DNA from: Sporichthyaceae bacterium
GTDB lineage: Bacteria; Actinomycetota; Actinomycetes; JACCUZ01
Direction: 5' to 3'
NCBI GenBank assembly: GCA_013698395.1
Contig: JACCUZ010000014.1
Coordinates: 1-5,089, forward strand
DNA length: 5,089 nt
Shown piece after piece: positions 1 to 5,089 of this stretch (the first letter of the stretch is position 1; each line of letters opens with the position of its first letter). The notes under the pieces are model-generated. The model was given only the letters and a program-made list of their open reading frames with translations. It was not told the DNA's origin and made no database searches. The translations under genes and the position numbers were made by a program.

Positions 1-665
1 GTCAGCAGGTGGCGCGGGGCGGCCGGATCCGCTTCGATCTTCTCGCGCAGCCGTCGCACGTGCACGGTGACGGTGGAGCTGTCCCCGTCCCAGGCGAAGT
101 CCCAGACCTCCGCGAGCAGCTGCGTGCGGGTGAACGTGAGGCCGGGGTGGCGACCGAGGAAGGCCAGCAGGTCGAACTCCTTGCGGGTCAGGGACAGCGG
201 CCGGCCGCCGCGGGAGACCTCGCGGCGGCCCTCGTCGACGACCAGCTCGCCGTAGTGTCGCACCGCGGACTCTGTCCCGGCCGGGCCGCTGACCGTGCGG
301 CGCAGCACCGCCCGCACTCGGGCCACCACCTCGCGGGGGGAGAACGGCTTGGTGACGTAGTCATCGGCGCCGATCTCTAGGCCGACGACCCGGTCGGTCT
401 CGCTGCCCCGGGCGGTGAGCATGATCACCGGGGTGTCGGCCCGGCTGCGCAGCTGCCGCAGCACCTCGTAGCCGTCGACCCGCGGCAGCATCAGGTCCAG
501 CACGACCAGGTCGGTGTCTGCGGCCGCCAGCCGGGCCAGGGCCTGCTCGCCGTCCGCGGCGACCGAGACCTCGAAACCCTCCCGTTGCAGGTAGCGCGCC
601 AGCACCTCCCGAACCATCGGCTCGTCGTCGACAACGAGTACCTGGGTCGGACGCTCGCCGGTCAC
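1..665 (-). CDS. OmpR/PhoB-family response regulator (3' end cut by window edge)
   Basis: Cytoplasmic transcription regulator of a two-component system. Reading the minus strand from GTG at 665 gives about 221 residues with no stop before the edge. The receiver domain (about 8-123) has the acidic pair D13/D14, phosphoacceptor D57 in the stretch VVLDLMLPRVDG, T84 and K106 in a TKPF context, all as expected for an active receiver. A winged-helix DNA-binding domain follows (about 135-221), with SLTRKEFDLL and a recognition-helix region ending VTVHVRRLREKIE. The sequence ends at RHLLT, so the usual terminal wing (about 10-15 residues, V-x-G-x-G-Y-type) is missing because of the window boundary, not a mutation. 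The GTG was chosen because the receiver begins eight residues later; a GTG at 713 would add 16 residues with no family resemblance. The ribosome binding site is weak (GGGG two bases upstream, GAGG further up). A partner histidine kinase would be expected beyond the left edge. Its target and signal are unknown; autoregulation and control of the divergent cluster are possible. Confidence 0.95.
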   Translation of the reverse strand, partial: MTGERPTQVLVVDDEPMVREVLARYLQREGFEVSVAADGEQALARLAAADTDLVVLDLMLPRVDGYEVLRQLRSRADTPVIMLTARGSETDRVVGLEIGADDYVTKPFSPREVVARVRAVLRRTVSGPAGTESAVRHYGELVVDEGRREVSRGGRPLSLTRKEFDLLAFLGRHPGLTFTRTQLLAEVWDFAWDGDSSTVTVHVRRLREKIEADPAAPRHLL

Positions 666-796
666 GACCCCATGATGGACCTCAGACCTTGCCGATCCCT
701 TACCGAACAGCACTGACCGCGGCCGCCGCGGCGCCAGTGGCCGCGCCGGGGGCACACCACGTGCGGCGGAAATCCCTGGGGCCTCGTGGTCTCAAC

Positions 797-818
797 GGCG
801 CCAGGCGGCGCCGGCGCC
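797..818. repeat. Cluster of three GGCGCC palindromes
   Basis: GGCGCC occurs at 797-802, 807-812 and 813-818, with a further copy at 730-735. The first two copies can form a perfect 6-bp stem with a 4-base loop (AGGC). In DNA this rich in G and C such words arise easily, so an operator or leader-hairpin role is only a possibility. Confidence 0.35.
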
Positions 819-824
819 TTCCGG

Positions 825-840
825 GGCCACGTCGTCGTGG
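825..840. repeat. 16-bp repeat with inverted symmetry, copy 1 (leader of radical SAM gene)
   Basis: The word GGCCACGTCGTCGTGG contains arms CCACG (827-831) and CGTGG (836-840) around TCGT. An identical 16-base copy lies at 2499-2514. This copy is about 90 bases before the radical SAM start. It may be a regulator-binding site, or a coincidence of biased composition. Confidence 0.4.
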
Positions 841-853
841 TCCATGCTGAGCC

Positions 854-876
854 GACCCGGCGGGATCGGGTCCCGC
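854..876. repeat. Two overlapping, mutually exclusive inverted repeats upstream of the radical SAM gene
   Basis: GACCCG (854-859) pairs with CGGGTC (867-872), and GCGGGA (860-865) pairs with TCCCGC (871-876) across a 5-base loop. The two stems share bases and cannot form together. They lie about 55-75 bases before the ATG at 930. They could be an operator or part of a structured leader; no known riboswitch fold was recognised. Confidence 0.4.
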
Positions 877-919
877 ACGGAAGGACAGCTCGCCGTCGGC
901 GGGTTCCCGCGGTGGCGAG

Positions 920-924
920 AGGAG
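920..924 (+). promoter_or_regulatory. Ribosome binding site that fixes the radical SAM start
   Basis: AGGAG, within GAGAGGAG at 917-924, lies five bases before the ATG at 930. It supports this ATG over the GTG at 786, which has no comparable site and would add 48 residues unlike the family's N-terminus. Confidence 0.85.
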
Positions 925-929
925 CCCGC

Positions 930-2555
930 ATGACGACGACCGATCCAGCACCGATTCCGGCGGCCAAGGTGGACCGGGACGAGGTCTTCGTGGAGTACAC
1001 GAAGTCGATCTGCCCGGTGTGCAAGGTGGTGGTGGACGCGCAGGTCAACATCCGCGACGGGAAGGTGTACCTGCGCAAGCGCTGCAGGGAGCACGGCAGC
1101 TTCGAGGCGCTGGTGTACGGCGACGCGCAGATGTATGTGGACTCGGCGCGGTTCAACAAGCCGGGCACCATCCCGCTGACGTTCCAGACCGAGGTGAGGG
1201 ACGGCTGCCCTTCCGACTGCGGGCTGTGTCCGGAGCACAAGCAGCACGCCTGCCTGGGCATCGTGGAGGTCAACACCGGCTGCAACCTGGACTGCCCGAT
1301 CTGCTTCGCGGACTCCGGGCACCAGCCGGACGGCTACTCGATCACCCTCGAGCAGTGCGAGGCCATGCTCGACGTTTTCGTGGCGTCGGAGGGTGAGGCC
1401 GAGATGGTGATGTTCTCCGGCGGTGAACCCACCATCCACAAGGACATCCTGGCGATGATCGACCTGGCGCAGGCGAAGGCGATCCGCAACGTCAACCTGA
1501 ACACCAACGGCATCCGGCTGGCCACCGACAAGACGTTCGTGCGCGCGCTGGGCGAGCGCAACGGCCGCAACGGCAAGGCGGTGAACATCTACCTTCAGTT
1601 CGACGGGTTCAAGCAGGGCACCCACCTCGCGATCCGCGGCACCGACCTGCGCGAGCGCAAGCGGGCGGCGCTTGACAACTGCGCCGAGGCCGGCCTCACC
1701 GTGACTTTGGTGGCGGCGGTCGAACGGGACCTGAACCAGGACGAGCTCGGCGCGATCATCCGGTACGGCATCGCCCACCCCGCCGTGCGCTCGGTGGCGT
1801 TCCAGCCGGTGACCCACTCAGGGCGGCACGTCGAGTTCGACCCGATGACCCGGCTCACGAACTCCGACATCATCCACGGCATCGTCGCGCAGCTGCCGGA
1901 GTGGTTCCGGGCGAGCGACTTCTTCCCGGTGCCGTGCTGCTTCCCGACCTGCCGGTCCATCACCTACCTGATCGTCGACCAGGACGAGGAGACCGGCGAG
2001 ACCACGGTCGTGCCCATCCCCCGGCTGATCCAGATCGAGGACTACCTCGACTACCTGTCCAATCGGGTGCTGCCCGACCAGGGAGTGCGCCAGGCCCTGG
2101 AGAAGCTGTGGAGCGCGTCGGCGTTCATGGGCACCGACACGACCGCGGACCAGCTGCAGCTGACCGCGGCGCAGCTGGACTGCGCAGCCTGCGGCCTCGA
2201 CCTCCCCGAGGTCGTCAAGGAGATCAACGACAAAGCGTTCATGATCGTCATCCAGGACTTCCAGGATCCCTACACCCTCAACGTGCGCACGCTGATGAAG
2301 TGCTGTGTCGAGGAGATCACCCCCGACGGCCGACTCATCCCGTTCTGCGCCTACAACTCGGTCGGCTACCGCGAACAGGTCCGCGAGCAGATGTCGGGAG
2401 TGGCCGTCGCTGACGTCGTGCCCAACGCCACCCAGCTCCAAGATCTGGTGGCCCCTTCTCGCTACGGTTCGCGGGTCGCGCGCACCAACGGAAACCACGG
2501 CCACGTCGTCGTGGCGCCGGACAGCACCAACACCGGACGGCGGATCATCCCGTGA
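930..2555 (+). CDS. Tes/MJ0619-like radical SAM enzyme, cysteine-rich
   Basis: Predicted cytoplasmic radical S-adenosylmethionine enzyme of 541 residues. The core cluster motif CxxxCxxC is C118-C122-C125, preceded by VEVNTGCNLDCPICF. SGGEPT at 163-168 is the glycine-rich SAM-binding element and LNTNG at 190-194 is also typical. The N-terminus has a rubredoxin- or zinc-ribbon-like CPVC (28-31) followed by CxxH (52-55). A second block, GCPSDCGLCPEHKQHAC, holds C93, C97, C100, H103, H106 and C108. Further cysteines follow the core: PCCFPTC (C336, C337, C341), C418/C421, C458/C459 and C473; there are 20 in all. This arrangement is the one I know from archaeal tetraether lipid synthase (Tes, MJ0619), which carries a rubredoxin-like site plus several [4Fe-4S] clusters and couples methyl termini of lipid chains. 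The family call is solid; a lipid substrate here is inference. Residues beyond about 490 form a poorly conserved-looking tail. It heads a coupled cluster with a methyltransferase and a DUF427 protein. Confidence 0.88.
   Translation: MTTTDPAPIPAAKVDRDEVFVEYTKSICPVCKVVVDAQVNIRDGKVYLRKRCREHGSFEALVYGDAQMYVDSARFNKPGTIPLTFQTEVRDGCPSDCGLCPEHKQHACLGIVEVNTGCNLDCPICFADSGHQPDGYSITLEQCEAMLDVFVASEGEAEMVMFSGGEPTIHKDILAMIDLAQAKAIRNVNLNTNGIRLATDKTFVRALGERNGRNGKAVNIYLQFDGFKQGTHLAIRGTDLRERKRAALDNCAEAGLTVTLVAAVERDLNQDELGAIIRYGIAHPAVRSVAFQPVTHSGRHVEFDPMTRLTNSDIIHGIVAQLPEWFRASDFFPVPCCFPTCRSITYLIVDQDEETGETTVVPIPRLIQIEDYLDYLSNRVLPDQGVRQALEKLWSASAFMGTDTTADQLQLTAAQLDCAACGLDLPEVVKEINDKAFMIVIQDFQDPYTLNVRTLMKCCVEEITPDGRLIPFCAYNSVGYREQVREQMSGVAVADVVPNATQLQDLVAPSRYGSRVARTNGNHGHVVVAPDSTNTGRRIIP
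2499..2514. repeat. 16-bp repeat with inverted symmetry, copy 2 (before the methyltransferase start)
   Basis: This is an exact copy of GGCCACGTCGTCGTGG at 825-840. It lies inside the 3' end of the radical SAM gene, 37 bases before the methyltransferase GTG. In frame it encodes part of GHVVV, and the upstream copy would read the same residues in that frame, so codon bias may explain the match. Confidence 0.35.
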
Positions 2556-3358
2556 CCCCTGCGGGTCTGTCGGCCGCAGAGGTAAAGGCGTGCTGCGCCG
2601 CGGCGTACTCCAGTGATGCGGTCGCGCTGGTGCTCGGCGACAGCTTCCACCCGGGCGGCCGGCCGTTGACGCGCCGGCTGGCGACGGTCGCCGGTCTGCA
2701 ATCCGGGGAGCGGGTGCTCGACCTGGCAAGCGGCCCGGGAACGACCGCGCTGCTGCTCGCCCAGGAGTTCGGGGTGAGCGTCGACGGCGTCGATCTCGCC
2801 GCGGCCTCCGTCGCGCGCGCAAGTGCAGCGGCGCAGGCGGCCGGTCTCGCGGAGCGCGTCCGCTTCCAGCTCGGCGACGCCGAGCAGTTGCCCTTTCCCG
2901 ATGATGCCTTTGACGCTGTCATCTCCGAGTGCGCCTTCTGCACCTTCCCGGACAAGACGACTGCCGCCGCTGAACTGGCCCGGGTGCTTGCCCCGGGCGG
3001 ACGCGTCGGGCTGACCGACGTCACCGTCAGCGCCGCGGGGCTTCCGCCGGACCTCGCGGGTCTCGCGGGCTGGGTGGCCTGTCTCGCTGACGCCAAACCG
3101 CTCGACGGGTACGCCGACATCCTCGCCGCGGCAGGGCTCGAGCGGCTTGCGGCCGAGGACCACGACGAAGCCCTGGCCGCGATGGTCGAGCAGGTGCGTG
3201 CGCGCGTCACCGTGCTGCGGTCCGTGACCCGAAGCGGTGCCGCGCTGCAAGGCGTCGACGTCGACCGCGTGCTGCAGCTGAGCGCGCAAGCGGCCACGGC
3301 GGTGCAGCAAGGCGTCCTCGGTTACGGGCTGCTCGTCGCAGGTCGGCGCGCCGCATGA
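2552..3358 (+). CDS. Class I SAM-dependent methyltransferase (UbiE/ArsM-like fold)
   Basis: Predicted cytoplasmic methyltransferase of 268 residues. The Rossmann-fold motifs are clear: motif I VLDLASGPGTTA (55-66), the acidic residue D81 that would hold the SAM ribose, GDAEQLPF (108-115) for adenine binding, FDAVISECAF (120-129) and LAPGGRVGLTDV after it. The N-terminus has a Cys pair (C14-C15) in VKACCAAAY, then DSFHPGG (30-36); C127 and C130 form a CxxC at the active-site edge. The overall pattern resembles the methyltransferase-11 and arsenite methyltransferase group, but I cannot match the three defined ArsM cysteines, so the substrate is open. The GTG start overlaps the radical SAM stop in GTGA, with only a weak GGACGG 11 bases upstream, so translation probably depends on coupling. 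A partner role with the Tes-like enzyme is inferred from this overlap. Confidence 0.9.
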   Translation: MTPAGLSAAEVKACCAAAYSSDAVALVLGDSFHPGGRPLTRRLATVAGLQSGERVLDLASGPGTTALLLAQEFGVSVDGVDLAAASVARASAAAQAAGLAERVRFQLGDAEQLPFPDDAFDAVISECAFCTFPDKTTAAAELARVLAPGGRVGLTDVTVSAAGLPPDLAGLAGWVACLADAKPLDGYADILAAAGLERLAAEDHDEALAAMVEQVRARVTVLRSVTRSGAALQGVDVDRVLQLSAQAATAVQQGVLGYGLLVAGRRAA

Positions 3359-3666
3359 CCACGACGATGGAAGCCGTCTTCAACGGCGTCGTGCTAGCCC
3401 GCAGTGATCACACCGTGCGGGTCGAGGGCAACGTGTACTTTCCGCCCGACTCGGTGGCGTGGCAGCACCTCACTCCGACGCGAGCCCGCAGCCTTTGCTT
3501 CTGGAAAGGTGTCGCGGGCTACTTCACCGCGACCGTCGGTGGTGCGACGTCCCGCAACGCCGCTTGGACCTACCGCCACCCGTCCCCCCTCGCGCGGCGG
3601 ATCAAGAACCACGTTGCTTTCTGGAACGACGTACAGGTGCGGCCAGTCTTTGGCAGGAAACGATGA
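3355..3666 (+). CDS. DUF427 domain protein
   Basis: Small protein of 103 residues, nearly all of it one DUF427 domain (about 5-95). Family hallmarks seen are VEGNVYFPPDS (23-33), a CxWKG element (C48, W50-G52), AAW-Y (A69-Y73) and the IKNHVAFWNDVQV end (83-95), where the family usually has a K-x-x-V-A-F-W pattern. The element commonly written CPWKG reads CFWKG here. The biochemical role of DUF427 is not established. Length fits a single-domain member. The ATG overlaps the methyltransferase stop in ATGA, and AGGT 11 bases upstream is a poor ribosome site, so coupling is likely. Its place in a coupled cluster suggests an accessory role, perhaps ligand binding, for the two SAM enzymes; this is inference. 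Confidence 0.88.
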   Translation: MTTTMEAVFNGVVLARSDHTVRVEGNVYFPPDSVAWQHLTPTRARSLCFWKGVAGYFTATVGGATSRNAAWTYRHPSPLARRIKNHVAFWNDVQVRPVFGRKR

Positions 3667-3688
3667 CGAGGGGGCTCCTACCAGCGAG

Positions 3689-5035
3689 ATGAACGAGTGC
3701 TTCAAGGCTGGCAGCGTCTCACGCGGCACTGACGAGATCTCGTCCGTGGCTGCGGCGCGCTGGTCGGGTCGAAGTGTCGACCCGCGGCTCCGGCGAGCCA
3801 TTGCGGGCATCGTCATCGCGGGCACAGTGCTGCCGGCGGCCCCCGAGTTCATGACGACGTTCACTGGTGTGCCCGCAGGTCCCGAGGCCTCGCCATCTGC
3901 CGGCGCACGTCCCTCAGAACAGGGCGCAACGGATAGCCACCCTGCGCTGACGTGGCGACCGCGCGGCGAACTCGTCGAGACCTCTGCATTCAGGCGTCGT
4001 GCTCTGGCTCGCGTTCCCGCGGAAACGTGCGCTGAGAGAAAGCTGCTCTACGCCGGCGAGCTGCGTGACCGAAGCCGACTGGCTCTCATCGCATGCGGCC
4101 ACGGCCAGGCCGACTCCGTAGCAGGTCCGATGGCGGTATGGGCAGTGCACGAGCCGACTACCTCAGGGTTGCTCAACCTGGTCGACGCCGGATCCATAGA
4201 GAACGACGACGATCTCACCTCCTGGTCCGGCCGAGGAACCGACGGTCGAGTGCACGTCGTGGCGTTGGGTAGACCCGGTCCCGGCCGCGTCGAACTCTCC
4301 ACCCAACTGACGGTGAAAGCAGGCGGGCGGCTGGTCCGGCGCTGGCGAGCCGAGGACATCGACGACGGCGTACTCGTGACAAGCCTTGGTGCGGGCGCCG
4401 GGCCGATCGTGCTCGTACGGCGCATCGGTGCGCGGGCAGTGGCTAGCGATGTTGCCTACGTCTCGCCACGGGCACACCTGGCCGACCCTCGAGTGGCCGG
4501 GCTCGTTGAGTCGTCGTATCGCGGTCCGGATCCGGTGATCGTCCGCCGGCTGGTCGCGGCGGCGGTGCGGCACGTGCTGCCGTCACATCAGGCGCACGGT
4601 CAGGTGGTATGGAGCGGCGCGGCAAGCTCGGATCAGGCGGCGGCGCTGGTCCGGGTTCGTTTGGGCTCCGGCTCGGGGCTGCATCTTCTGGTGGAAGAGG
4701 CTGGTGCTGCCGCCACGACAGCGAAGCATCACTCCCTCACAGCCGCTGTCGCCGCACAGCTGTCACAGTCCGGACCCGCGATGACGTCGTCCATCGTCAT
4801 CACCCTCACGAACGGACGGTCACGCCGGGTCCCCCGCCTGCACCGATCGGGCTCAGTCGACATGGACTCGATGGCGCTCGCAGGAAGTGCCTTCACACTC
4901 ACCGATCCGACCGGCCGCGTCACCGCCATGGACGCACCGGCAGGTCGCGGCGAAATAGCCCACAACTTCGGGAAGTCTGTGACACCTGAGCCGGGTTCTG
5001 CGGTGGGTATGCGCGGGCGCCTGCGCACCGAATGA
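3689..5035 (+). CDS. Hypothetical exported or membrane-anchored protein
   Basis: No enzyme family recognised. From ATG 3689 it is 448 residues. The first 36 residues end in basic R33, R35, R36 and are followed by a short hydrophobic stretch (37-52, AIAGIVIAGTVLPAAP), consistent with a signal peptide or single membrane anchor. A Pro/Ala/Ser/Gly-rich linker (about 60-86) leads to WRPRGEL (89-95) and a domain rich in beta-type segments with C114 and C136, which could form a disulfide outside the membrane. W-x-x-RG-[DE]-L followed by a YAG segment (here 121-123) recalls extracytoplasmic proteins found beside SigE-type sigma factors in actinobacteria; I am unsure of that link. The ATG has only GAGGGGG 14 bases upstream; GTG 3746 is an alternative start. 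The frame stays open back to 3404, but that part overlaps DUF427 and is a shadow. Third-position bias looks weaker than in the upstream genes (an ATA codon at 4196-4198, several TCA and AGA), hinting at a less constrained or accessory gene. Spacing of 22 bp permits co-transcription with DUF427. Confidence 0.75.
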   Translation: MNECFKAGSVSRGTDEISSVAAARWSGRSVDPRLRRAIAGIVIAGTVLPAAPEFMTTFTGVPAGPEASPSAGARPSEQGATDSHPALTWRPRGELVETSAFRRRALARVPAETCAERKLLYAGELRDRSRLALIACGHGQADSVAGPMAVWAVHEPTTSGLLNLVDAGSIENDDDLTSWSGRGTDGRVHVVALGRPGPGRVELSTQLTVKAGGRLVRRWRAEDIDDGVLVTSLGAGAGPIVLVRRIGARAVASDVAYVSPRAHLADPRVAGLVESSYRGPDPVIVRRLVAAAVRHVLPSHQAHGQVVWSGAASSDQAAALVRVRLGSGSGLHLLVEEAGAAATTAKHHSLTAAVAAQLSQSGPAMTSSIVITLTNGRSRRVPRLHRSGSVDMDSMALAGSAFTLTDPTGRVTAMDAPAGRGEIAHNFGKSVTPEPGSAVGMRGRLRTE

Positions 5036-5040
5036 GGAGG
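5034..5040 (+). promoter_or_regulatory. Strong ribosome binding site for the last reading frame
   Basis: GAGGAGG overlaps the preceding stop codon (TGA 5033-5035) and sits seven bases before ATG 5048. It is the best Shine-Dalgarno match in the window and supports both the end of the upstream gene and a real start downstream. Confidence 0.85.
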
Positions 5041-5047
5041 CCACAAC

Positions 5048-5089
5048 ATGACCGTAAGCACGCCGACCACGTCATTCGACCCTGCGCGT
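5048..5089 (+). CDS. Start of an unidentified gene, cut by the right edge
   Basis: Only 14 residues are visible (MTVSTPTTSFDPAR), too few to assign a family. The call rests on the strong ribosome binding site at 5034-5040 and the open frame to the edge. The 12-bp gap after the preceding stop makes co-transcription with the 3689-5035 gene likely. Confidence 0.7.
   Translation, partial: MTVSTPTTSFDPAR

Larger units (their letters stand above)
666..929. promoter_or_regulatory. Divergent intergenic region between regulator and radical SAM cluster
   Basis: This 264-bp stretch separates two outward-facing genes and must hold the promoter of the response regulator and, very likely, that of the radical SAM cluster. 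I could not find a convincing -35/-10 pair on either strand, as is common in high-GC actinobacteria. What can be seen is an unusual density of short symmetric sequences: a CCGCGG pair around 717-731, a CACGTG palindrome at 758-763, a GGCGCC cluster at 797-818, a CCACG/CGTGG inverted repeat at 825-840 and overlapping inverted repeats at 854-876. An open frame runs through 786-929 into the radical SAM gene, but it looks non-coding (see rejected items). Confidence 0.55.

Noticed and set aside
9..380. Plus-strand open frame over the response regulator
   Set aside because: It is a shadow of the minus-strand winged-helix and receiver coding sequence.
758..763. CACGTG palindrome in the intergenic region
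   Set aside because: A single 6-bp palindrome is too short to call a binding site in this composition; only noted as part of the region.
786..929. N-terminal extension of the radical SAM gene from GTG 786
   Set aside because: The 48 extra residues are Arg/Gly/Ala-rich with no family resemblance, GTG 786 lacks a good ribosome site, and ATG 930 has AGGAG at ideal spacing.
792..1817. 341-codon open frame on the minus strand
   Set aside because: It lies antisense to the radical SAM gene and has the Arg/His/Val/Asp-rich composition of a GC-bias shadow; no domain is recognisable.
1818..2822. 334-codon open frame on the minus strand
   Set aside because: It lies antisense across the radical SAM/methyltransferase junction and is Arg-rich and low in complexity at one end; typical of GC-rich shadows.
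2462..3310. 282-codon open frame on the minus strand
   Set aside because: It lies antisense to the methyltransferase, whose motifs on the plus strand are unambiguous.
3404..3688. Long upstream extension of the last complete gene through the DUF427 gene
   Set aside because: This part is the out-of-frame reading of DUF427, rich in Arg, Thr and Ser. A start at 3689 avoids the overlap.
3667..3688. Possible terminator between DUF427 and the next gene
   Set aside because: No stem-loop with a T-rich tail is present in the 22-bp gap.

Overview
The window is GC-rich DNA with strong G/C preference at third codon positions, GTG starts, four-base stop/start overlaps and AGGAG-type ribosome binding sites. 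Together with the protein families present, this suggests a high-GC actinobacterium; no rRNA or other marker in the window confirms it.

Layout. On the minus strand, from the left edge to 665, lies an OmpR/PhoB-type response regulator whose last residues fall outside the window. A 264-bp divergent intergenic region (666-929) follows. It carries several short inverted repeats and presumably the promoters for both directions. On the plus strand is a tight three-gene cluster: a 541-residue cysteine-rich radical SAM protein resembling the archaeal tetraether lipid synthase (Tes/MJ0619) family (930-2555), a class I SAM-dependent methyltransferase (2552-3358) and a single-domain DUF427 protein (3355-3666). 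The first two junctions are four-base overlaps (GTGA, then ATGA), so the three proteins are very probably co-translated. After 22 bp comes a 448-residue probable exported or membrane-anchored protein of unknown function (3689-5035). A new reading frame with a very good ribosome binding site begins 12 bp after it and runs off the right edge (5048-5089).

How the genes may work together (inference). Tes in archaea joins unactivated methyl termini of lipid chains through radical chemistry. A Tes-like enzyme translationally coupled to a methyltransferase and DUF427 suggests a small modification pathway, possibly acting on a lipid or another hydrophobic substrate. The methyltransferase has a Cys-Cys pair and a CxxC next to its catalytic core, which leaves a thiophilic or metalloid substrate open as well. 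The two-component regulator is divergently oriented and could control the cluster, but nothing in the sequence proves this. The three-gene cluster is the most interesting content of the window; no mobile element, CRISPR array, tRNA or rRNA was seen.
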